Shown here: positions 55,144 to 64,000 of the stretch, piece after piece
Numbering within the stretch: the stretch's first letter is position 1
Layout of the letters: each line of letters opens with the position of its first letter
Assembly: GCF_902806685.2 (NCBI RefSeq)
Contig: NC_048549.1
Span: 124,001-188,000, forward strand
Source: Maniola hyperantus
Lineage: Eukaryota; Arthropoda; Insecta; Lepidoptera; Nymphalidae
Direction: 5' to 3'
Length of the DNA: 64,000 nt
The notes under the pieces: model-generated
The model's database searches: none
Seen by the model: the letters and a program-made list of their open reading frames with translations, nothing else
What the model was told of the DNA's origin: nothing
Translations under genes and position numbers: made by a program

Positions 55144-56580
55144 TTTCTCTAATCAGTTAACAATACCACCACCATTCAGTGCTCTAAAACACATTAAACT
55201 ATTAAAAACTGCACTTATTCTTTTACTGAACACAAAATATTTGTAAAATTCAATTTTATTTTAATTATTCTACCTTTCACAATCACATTCATTTATGTAA
55301 CACAGTCAAATGTCAATATTGAATTTGGTATACTTATTAATCTATGATATTGAACTGCGCGACGGAGCAGACTCGAAGGTACGGAAGTGCTGAGGTGTGA
55401 GCGAGATGACAAGGTAAGAGCTGTTGTCACCAAGATTTTTTAACGATAATATTATTTTAGACAGCTGATGTTGCAACTTGCACTAATCTGTGGAGTTGCA
55501 TTTGCATTTTCGCACTTCAATAGATTATAGCGCAGAATAGAGCTGCCTGCTGTGGTTTGGCTGCGACTGCGACTATCGGGAGAGAAAAATAGCTGCAATG
55601 AATTTATCAGTCCAGTAATGATAAAAGATGACCTCTCCAAAAAGGTTATCTGACTAAGTATTGTCTATTTCTATTCTATTGACAATAACAATAATCAAAT
55701 AATTTAGTGATGTACCTAGTTACCTTGCGTTAAACACAAAATATCGATAAGTTTTGAGAAGACCCAAGACGTGCTGACGAACAAGTTATTGTTTTCTGCT
55801 ACGCAGGGACCGAATTTTACCGGTCGTAGCGTTAACGTTATAAATAAAGATACCCATACTTATATATTCTGTGCCCATACATCCACTAACGTTATCTAGA
55901 CACCAATATTATTACCGCACTACTTATACCTACCGGTAATAATTAGACACGTGGTTCTAGCACATGAGTAGAAAATTATTTAGTGGTGTTTCTTTGCTAA
56001 AAAGATTAAAAATCCCTCTCTGCTTTCGCTAGAAACGTCAGACAGACTTTAGAGTCTAGTGCATTAATCTTTGCTTCGAAGTGTTAGGTACCTCACGTTT
56101 ATTGACCGAGCGAAGCGAGGTCTCTGAGTCTACTTGAGTGAAATTGCACTTGTCCGTCTGTCACAGCCTTATAACTTCTGAATCATCATCATCATCATCA
56201 TCATCAACGGCTCACTACAGAGCACGGGTCTCCTCTCAGGGTGTCTCAGGGTGAGAAGGGAGAACAAAGAGCCCCCTGAAAGCTTTTTATATATTTTTTG
56301 CAATATTCGGCTGAAGGCCATCAGTTTACATATTGTTTAAAATTAAGTTAAGTAATTCAGAAGTTATGAGGCTGTGACTGACAGACAGACGGACAAGCGT
56401 AATTTCACTCAAGTAGACACTGAGACGTCGCTTCGCTCGGTCGATTATGACGTCATGACAAATCCAATATGGCGGATACGATGGACAAAATTACTCGCAA
56501 GAAAAAAGTATTGATACAGTTGTATCAATTTTTTATCAGATAGAGGAATAATAAAAAAGCCAGTATTTTAATTCATATTT
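55144..56580. other. Upstream region of the mitochondrial Alat
   Basis: It should hold the Alat promoter (transcribed leftward), but I see no clear core promoter. It contains a copy of repeat J (55800-55962, with 'accggt' and 'gttaacgtta' words), a SINE scrap (56175-56262) and a large inverted repeat (56096-56445). No gene seen. Confidence 0.45.
56096..56445. repeat. Inverted repeat, about 90-bp arms
   Basis: The left arm from GACCGAGCGAAGCGAGG to 'cagccttataacttctgaat' is mirrored by 'attcagaagttatgaggctg' to 'cgcttcgctcggtc'. The loop carries an (ATC)n run and a SINE scrap. Probably a MITE with later insertions. Confidence 0.7.
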
Positions 56581-56589
56581 AATTTTTTT

Positions 56590-58923
56590 TTACACAATAT
56601 TCTCGACTAATGTCAAACAACTAATAATAATAATCCCAATACAAAAATATTTTCATCTTCTTATTTTATATTGACAGTTTTTTTACAATTGTATAGTTAC
56701 TCTCATTCTAATGTGCTTCTGGTCATAATATCATGTAATAATATAAAAATTGTTGTGATGCTTTACTTATATATTCACATTTTTCTATACATTATGTCCA
56801 TTCACTAATTTTACAGTCGACCGTGATGTAAGGTTTGGTGCATATACACAAACCACTACTCAATGAGCTCTATAACTCACTCTATAAAATAAATAAAACA
56901 ATAATACACGTATTTCGCAACGAACGCTGTTAATACAATATTTTAATATGGTTACAAAAAATAAAAAATATGAAATAATATAACCACAACATGATGTCAG
57001 ACAATAAAATTAGTAATCAGATCTAAGTTCATAAAATATTTAAAATTTTCTATTAAAAATGTACACATCACATACCTGAACGCACATATTTACATTGATT
57101 AAAGGCTTCTATAACAAATAAAATTGACGATAATTACTTTAACATTAAACAACAGAAACATTATCTCACACATTTTATGGCAAATCGTCAATATTACCAC
57201 AAAGGAAAATCTAATTTACCATATTTTAATAGACAATTATAAAACACAACATAGCTATATTTTACATAGTCTTATAACGAAATAAATAAATTATTCTCTA
57301 AATAGTTACGTCGCTTATTGTCAAATGAACCTAAAACCCTATAGACAGCGGCCGCAGTCGTCGCAATTCCTATCTTACTTACATTTATGTACTAAAATCA
57401 AAATTTTCTTTTAACACTTAATCATAGGAATGTAGAACGGTGAAAAGTGGGCTCTTATTGCTTCCCATAAGCCTATAGATTATCTCGAGCAACGCTGAGA
57501 TAAATCGTTAGTCTATTTCAATATAAAAGTGTCATAATATACATATTATACCTAACGAGATGATATCACGTAATGATATGATTTCGATCGACGACGAACA
57601 AAAAAGAAAAATACTGACACATAAGTACGGCCGGAAGTAAAACAAGTAGCACAGAAATAGTTTATAACAGATTAAAATTAAAATATTTAAACAAAATAAA
57701 ATATAAAAACATTTAACAGCGGTAAAACGAGAAGAAATTCGAAAACGAGATACTCCTACAAGGGGTTACCAACTGAAAAAATTGCATAGTATAATTAATT
57801 CCCTTGAATAACCCTTAACTAAAATTAAAAAGACATAAATACTGAATAATGATGGACGGGATAGTAAAAATAGAGTAAAAAAGTTTAGAATAATTGAATT
57901 AAATCGAGCAACATAGATTTGTGCAGCACATTTCATTCTTTAGTTTTAGCTTGTGAAAATAATATCCTTAAATTACTTATTAAAACAAGACCCGCACCCG
58001 TTGTTTTCTCAAAAACTTAAAACTTCTTCACAGAAGACTTTTCCTTGTTCACAGTTCACACCACCCCCTTAATTATATTATTAATGTTGGTAACAGTGAC
58101 ACTCTGTTAAAAATCAAAATGCAGTCAAACTAATTCAAGGACGGTTGCCGGTACTAAATTTATAATGTTGAAACTACCAATAAATTTCGTTACGTTACGC
58201 TAAAAAAAGGTGACGTATACCAGTAACGGTATACCATTATGATTTAACTTTATATTTTTATCGTTACTTAACGGTAAATGCGCGTCAAGAGAAGATTTTG
58301 TACACGACAAAGTTGGATAGAGATATATGTATAGAGATATAGGTATAAGTAGTGCTACTTTACCGGTATTAATTATAGTATCTAGATAACGTTAATAGAG
58401 GTATGGGTATTGTTATTTTTATCGATACTTTTTAACGTTAACGTAGCGGTATTTGGTAACGTACGAAAAAACTACCGGTATTTCGGTCCATGCAAACTAT
58501 CGATATATTATGAATCTATAGACTCCACAGCTCTACACAGTCAGTATTCTTTGTTATAACAGAAAGAGAGAGAATGATATTAATGCTCCTTCGCAGATAT
58601 GTGGATGCAGCTTCACATTATAACCACACTGCCTGTTTTAAATAAACTAGCATTTTTGGGCTATTTTGCTCCACCAATAAGTTTTTATAATGTGAACCTT
58701 ATCCCATTCATATTTACGCGGGAGATCGAAGATAGTCGAAAAGAAGTAGTGGAGAAAGCAGAAGATCAGGATCTTTCACTTTCTGCACCACCCCTTTTTT
58801 AGGTTTATTTAAAGAAAATTGACGTTTAAGGGGGTGCTTCTGCTTAGTATCCGTGGGTTCGGAGCCCCAGGGGGGCGGGGGTGGCGGGTGCGGACGCGCG
58901 GGGGGCGGGGAGTGTATATAATG
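56590..58923 (-). other. Probable long 3' UTR of the megalin-like gene
   Basis: AT-rich, almost free of the repeats that fill the rest of the window, and without frames. A minus-strand ATTAAA lies near 56579. It contains one repeat J copy (about 58170-58500). The UTR extent is inferred from repeat depletion only. Confidence 0.35.
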
Positions 58924-61900
58924 CTAGCAATCGCGGTCTTCTCTGACCAGTTGCGCGGTGTCGGCGCCGGTGTCGGCCGCCGGGTCGAGCGCTCGCACTC
59001 GCTTCGTACTCCGTGTCTCCGTCGAGGAAGGAGATATTACTGCTGATACTACCTTCTCTTTCAGTTCTTCAGGCACTTCGTAGATGCCCGCTGAGGATTA
59101 AATATTTACTGTTAGTTTGGTCATGTTTGAAATAACAAAATAATTTAACATAGACTTGTTTCAACAGAGAAAATACTTTTTCAGTTGCTAACATTGGTAG
59201 TCTAGGAGGTCGTCACGACCAGGACTACGGTCTCATGTGGCAGTCTCCACATAATGACACTAGATGACTCGCACTCATACATAAGGAAGGTCGTACAACA
59301 ATCGCGCGCTTGAACTTGTGATAAAGTGACTTACAAGTTACAACATGTTACTAGATGGCGCCACAGGTAATCATTCAATATGAAGCCTGAATCGCGCTAA
59401 CGAAGTTTACTTTACCTTGTAATAAATATTATAAAAATGAGATTTATATTTCTATTCAAATAAAATTTTACAAGTGCTTTTGAATCGTCAGAATAATTTA
59501 CCACTGGTTCGGATAATAATGGGCCCTTATCAGCAGTGCACCCACCGTGACACCCGCTCGGAGAAAGATCTTCCTCATCACACTTTTGCTCTTATCTATG
59601 CATCTCATCACCAAAGAGTTAACAAGGGCAAAAACCTAAGATAATTGGTGATGTGTTACTTTGGACCCATCGCAAAACTCCGTTGTATGAGTCCCAATTA
59701 TCCCTCCAAGCATATTGAATATACTTCTTCAGCGTCTGCAACTCTGATCGGTGTTTCGGACATAGATATAGCTCCACCTCTAGCAGGAGAAGTAACTTAC
59801 GTAAAGGCGGCTCGGGCTCGCCGGCCGCGGTGGCTCTGGTGACGGCTTCGTACATGGGGTTGCTGAAGTCCCGCCCTTTCCTCGCGGGCTCGTCCAAGGC
59901 GTACACGTCCCCAGCGGCCCCCGCAGCCCCCGGCGCGCCCGCCAGCCCCGCGCCGAACTCCACGTTGGAGCCCGCTCGGAACGACACTGACTGGGACGAC
60001 GCTAGGCTGCCTAGGCCTCCGCCTTTGCCGCTGGAAGGAGTAAGAGAGTGTGTTCAAGCTCATATTTTTCCGTTATTTTATTATCAAACTGGGTTTCAAT
60101 AAGTTACAAATATATACGATAATTTGGAGAGATTTGGGGATTTTCTTAGGCTGCCACCTGTGAGGCTCAGACCACTGCTTAGGATGACGTTGGAACGAAT
60201 GGGTTGGTTGGACTTGATTTAGTCCCCAAGACCGTGGGGAGTGTCCAAAATCCGGATGATGTCAAAAATCTGGGAAAGACCCTGTGCAGAGGTTGTTGAT
60301 TTGTATTGCCCTACAAGATAGGGTGCATTGTCAGTCATGATTTGATCGTCGGGGTCGTTAAGGACGTGCTTAGGACGTCTTTTATTGGGGGATTGTTGCA
60401 ATCGAGGGCGTAGGAGGCAGCTGACCTACTAGAGGTTCAGGATATCTGGTTGTTTTCTCACAGTAGTTTTTGAAAAACTGGTTTTGATCGAGCTACAATG
60501 AATTTTTTAGTTTCTAACCTCAGCGGTGTAGGATGTATGAACGTTGATAGATCAGTCAGTCAGTCAGCTAACAGTTAGAAGTAGTACTTACAATGGCCTC
60601 TTCCGGATGATGAACCAGCCCGCCGCCGCCGCTACCGCCAGCACCAGCACCAAAAGCACCGGCACCACTATCGCCGCGGCCGAGGACGAGCGTTCCTGCG
60701 TGGCGGCCGCGGCCGAGGCGCAGAAGGGCGGTTGCAGCGGCGCGCGGCACGTGCACTGCAGCGTGCCGTCCGAGCCTTCCGTGCACGTGCCGCCGTTCTG
60801 GCACGGGCAGACTTTGGGCGGAGGCCGTTCGTTTTCAATCGCTGTAAGAGAATGTCGGTGTAATAAATTCACTTATTGCGTTAAAACTATAGCTGACCTT
60901 ATCTTACACCACTAATATATATCCACTATACTATATGTATAGTCTAGCTGATGCCCGCTATTTCGTTCGCTTTGATATTAAAAATTATCCCGTGGGAACT
61001 TTTTATTTTGCGGGATAAAAAGTAGTCTCCACACTTAGTTAACGAGAGTGAGTGACTCTCGTTAACTAAGTGTGTAAGTAAGGTTAAGTACAAATCCAAC
61101 AACTGACAATCAAAAAGTGTAATTTATTAGCTATTTTGAATAAATTATTTGATTTGGTTTGATTTGATTTGATATAAGTATATCGTACCTACATTAGGTT
61201 GCGTATCGGTGCTTTTAAGCTCTATAGAGCTCACTTTGACTTTGCTCAGACCTAAGATTGATTTAAAACGAGACAGATTTATGTGAGAGATATAGCTCTG
61301 TCTCGTTAAATAACTCTATCTTAAGTCTAAGATAAGTCAGAGTGCGCTCTATAGATCACCCTAATACCACGTAAGTCATTTTAGGCGGTTTTAAACTTTT
61401 AACATGTCGATGGAACTGGGTAGAGAATCGCGTCGTTTCGGCCAGTCATGAACAAGGAAACGTCAGACAGAAACTCTTAACAAAGAAATGAAGGTTACCT
61501 GCATCACACGCGAGCTCGTGCGTGGCGCGTTTGGGCGGCGTGAGCAGGTCGGGGCACGCGCAGCGCCGGCCCGCGGGCACGGCCAGGCACAGGTGCGAGC
61601 ACGGCGCGCGCGAGCAGCCGCCGCGCGACGTCAGCGACATGTTGTAGCGCAGCGGGTGGTACACTGCGGGTCAAACAGCTGATAGTCACATCATCATTGT
61701 TATGATCAACCAATAGAGGTCCACAACTGGACATATGTCTCTTGTAGCAACTTTTATACACCACGGTCTTGCGCCACCTGAATCCAGCTTCCCAATATCA
61801 TTTATGTAAATCAAGAATAACAAATGGATGGACCCTTGAGGTATTCCACAAACAATGCCATATGGTTTGCTTTAAAAAAAATCGATTTTCACTATTTGTT

Positions 61901-63687
61901 GTGTACTAGTTAGGTAAGATTCAAGAATTTTAAATGCTTATACCTACAGATATACCGATACTTTGAAAGTTATTGAGCAAAATAGTGTGTGAAAATGTTG
62001 TCGAATGCCTTTTTAAATCATCTACAGCTATCTTTAGCTATCATAAAATCAGCCTAATTACTTTTGATACTGCGAGAAAAACTGATATGGGGTGATGGTT
62101 TCCAAGGTCAGATTTAGAGCCAGCTTTACTTAAATTCCTTAAAGTTTAAACTGACCTTTCACAGCCGATGGGTTGACTAGATCCTTCGATATAACGAATG
62201 GCACTCCCCGTCCGAACTTGTCCTGTCTCACCAACTCGCCGGTGTCCCTCGTAACCCAGTACAGCGACGACTCAAATACATCTAAAGACAAGGGATGCTT
62301 CAAGAAATCACCCTTTAATATGACTTTTCGGTTGGTTCCGTCGTGTTTGATCATTTCTATCGTATTGAGTTTGGTGTCCGCCCAATAAATCGTGTGATCC
62401 ATCGCGTGATCGATCGCTAGACCGGTTGGATGTCTGACGTTCTCTGTAATGATCGGGCGTCTCTTCGAGCCATCCATCCAAGCCGTTTCAATTTTAGGAG
62501 CCGATCCGGCATCTGTCCAGAACATTTTTCCTAGTTGAGGATCAAGGACTAAGGATGTTGGGCTTTCTATTCCAGCGGAAACTATAGCTCTTCGGTATCT
62601 TCCGTCTGTTCTAGCGACCATAACACGTCCTCTAGGTTTGGAGCCAGTTCGATCTGTTTCGGTCCAGTACAAGTTTTCTCCGATGTAATCTACAGCTATC
62701 GCGGTTGGTTTGGAGCTTCCTTTCATGTTGAGATCTTGAGCGTAACCACTCTTAACTTCTCCATCCTTAGCGTTGATCATGTAAGACCGTTTGATGGTCT
62801 TATCGTAACTGTCTGCCCAGAACACCATTTCGTTTTTAGGGTCGTAATCGATGGCTTCTATCCTCTTCTCCGAGGTAATAACATCGAACTGTTCGTTCTT
62901 GTCTTGGACAAACGCTCGTATTTCAGGACCGTTGGCATACATCAGCACCACCTCGCCTTCTACTACTTTACAAATGCCAGATAAGCTGTCCGCAAGTCTG
63001 GAAAAAATAAAAACATTCTCTTACTTTCTGATGTTTTAAAAAGTATAAATTATCCTAATGCAATGGAATCGAAATAAGTCGTTTACGCCTAAACAAGTTT
63101 AGTACGGGATTTGTTATTATGACAACGACCATATTATTGTTATTAACTGGACTAACGCCATTTGTGCTCAAATGTGTATTTTAAGCAAAATAATTATGAT
63201 CGTGAATTCGATAAGGGCTATGGACTATGGATTTAATAAAACTGCCATACGCCTACTAAACCGCTTCAGTTCCTACTGACACATTGTGGCTATTTTGAAA
63301 TATTTATTATTTGTTGTTATAGCGGCAATAGAAACACATACCTACTCTGTAAAACTATCTATTACGGTTCGTGAGATCCAGCTCGCCGACAAACAGACGG
63401 ATGGAAGGATAGCGGAGGCTTGCACCCTTCGGGTAGGGAGCCAACATGATTTTGAAAGATTCCGACGTACTTGAACCCTTCCCGACAGCTGCAGCTGTAG
63501 CTGCCGTTGAGGTTGGTGCAGAGGTGCGCGCAGCGGTGCGTGCCGGCCGCGCACTCGTCCACGTCGGCGCAGCGCTTGTTGTCGGCGTGCGAGATGATCC
63601 AGCCCTGGAAGCACGTGCAGATGTAGCCGCCGCTGCCCGGCCCCGCGCCCGGCAGCGTCAGGTTGGTGCAGAAGTGCTCGCAGCCGC
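58924..63687 (-). CDS. LRP2: Megalin/LRP2-like endocytic receptor, C-terminal six exons
   Basis: Exons (gene order) 63471-63687, 62156-62997, 61499-61663, 60592-60841, 59801-60030 and 58924-59090 join in phase and give about 622 residues. The 5' part lies beyond the window. Order: two EGF modules (the second calcium-binding, DVDEC), a YWTD beta-propeller (VFWADS, LYWTET, MFWTDA, IYWADT, LYWVTR), an EGF module (CSRAPCSHLC), a final EGF (CPCQNGGTC), a membrane helix (AAAIVVPVLLVLVLAVAAAA) and a cytoplasmic tail. The tail has the endocytosis signal FSNPMY (NPxY) and ends DTAQLVREDRDC, which resembles the end of vertebrate megalin. That resemblance is the main reason to prefer LRP2 over LRP1 or the vitellogenin receptor. 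Megalin takes up extracellular ligands at apical membranes. Receptor family certain, subtype likely. Confidence 0.82.
60943..61030. repeat. Family C repeat, truncated
   Basis: 'ctagctgatgcccgctattt' and 'ttgcgggataaaaagtagtc', in an intron of the megalin-like gene. A short hairpin (GAGAGTGAGTGACTCTC region, 61043-61071) follows. Confidence 0.6.
61695..61785 (-). mobile_element. RTE-like LINE 3' fragment
   Basis: 'ccacaactggacatatgtct' and 'acaccacggtcttgcgcc' match the LINE end at 31745. Confidence 0.55.
63280..63440. repeat. Family M repeat
   Basis: 'atttgttgttatagcggcaa' through 'gatggaaggatagcggagg'. It ends close to the EGF exon at 63471. The same family starts again at about 63955 at the window edge. 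Confidence 0.55.
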
Positions 63688-64000
63688 CTGGAAACAAACG
63701 ATACTTATTGAGGTGAAAACTTCTTTAAAACGTTCTTCGTAAAAACTTCAAGGTCGCGGCAGTAACATGCCAATTATTGGCTATGAAAAATTAATCTTAA
63801 CTACTGAGAAAATAAAGTTTGAATTTAGTTGTAGCAAAACCAAAAGAGTAAGTTCGAATAAGAACGTTCTAAAATAACTCCATTCAACTTGCCAATACAA
63901 ATTGAAAATTTGTGAAGCTCGAATGTCTGAGAATATAAACCGGTTGGACTCGCACACGAACTTATTATTTGTTGTTATAGCACACACTCTGTGAAAATTT

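Noticed and set aside
58599..59046. Plus-strand frames opposite the megalin last exon
   Set aside because: They overlap antisense to a phase-consistent terminal exon and have arbitrary GC-rich composition.
60544..60915. 123-codon plus-strand frame over the megalin membrane exon
   Set aside because: Shadow of the EGF and transmembrane exon on the minus strand. Its Ala/Ser-rich content is the complement of that coding sequence.

Overview
The window looks like a nuclear genome segment from a moth or butterfly (ditrysian Lepidoptera). It is AT-rich, has spliced genes with GT..AG introns, and is dense with short interspersed repeats and MITEs of a type I recognise from lepidopteran genomes. No species can be named from sequence alone. 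All gene models below were built by hand from open frames, splice signals and phase matching.

Layout: (1) 2.7-14.8 kb, plus strand: a five-exon THAP zinc-finger gene (429 aa). Its 8.3 kb fourth intron holds a complete, apparently very young Ty3/gypsy LTR retrotransposon (5835-13788, antisense to the host gene). (2) 14.8-24.2 kb: intergenic, with a tRNA-Val(TAC), a tRNA-derived SINE, a retroelement fragment encoding an endonuclease-like C-terminus, and many MITEs. (3) 24.3-30.9 kb, minus strand: a complete ten-exon alanine aminotransferase without a transit peptide (481 aa, probably cytosolic). (4) 31-37 kb: repeat-filled spacer. (5) 37.3-55.1 kb, minus strand: a second ten-exon alanine aminotransferase with a mitochondrial presequence (519 aa in its basic form). 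(6) 55-59 kb: spacer plus the probable 3' UTR of the next gene. (7) 58.9-63.7 kb, minus strand: the last six exons of a megalin/LRP2-type endocytic receptor, whose 5' part lies beyond the window.

The standout is in the mitochondrial aminotransferase. The 3' part of exon 9, its splice donor, and the first 8 bases of an adjacent Tc1/mariner-like MITE are tandemly repeated 42 times with a 105-bp period (38342-42733). The period equals 35 codons, the linker has no stop, and every copy ends in the same donor. Any of the 42 donors therefore joins exon 10 in the same phase. The gene could in principle yield a ladder of isoforms of 519 + 35n residues (n = 0 to 41), or use only the first donor and carry the rest as an intronic minisatellite. 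The junctions show how the array started: a breakpoint inside the MITE terminus.

The two aminotransferases interconvert alanine and 2-oxoglutarate with pyruvate and glutamate in two compartments. They share exon phases and most exon lengths, so they are tandem duplicates. The THAP and megalin genes have no evident functional link to them.
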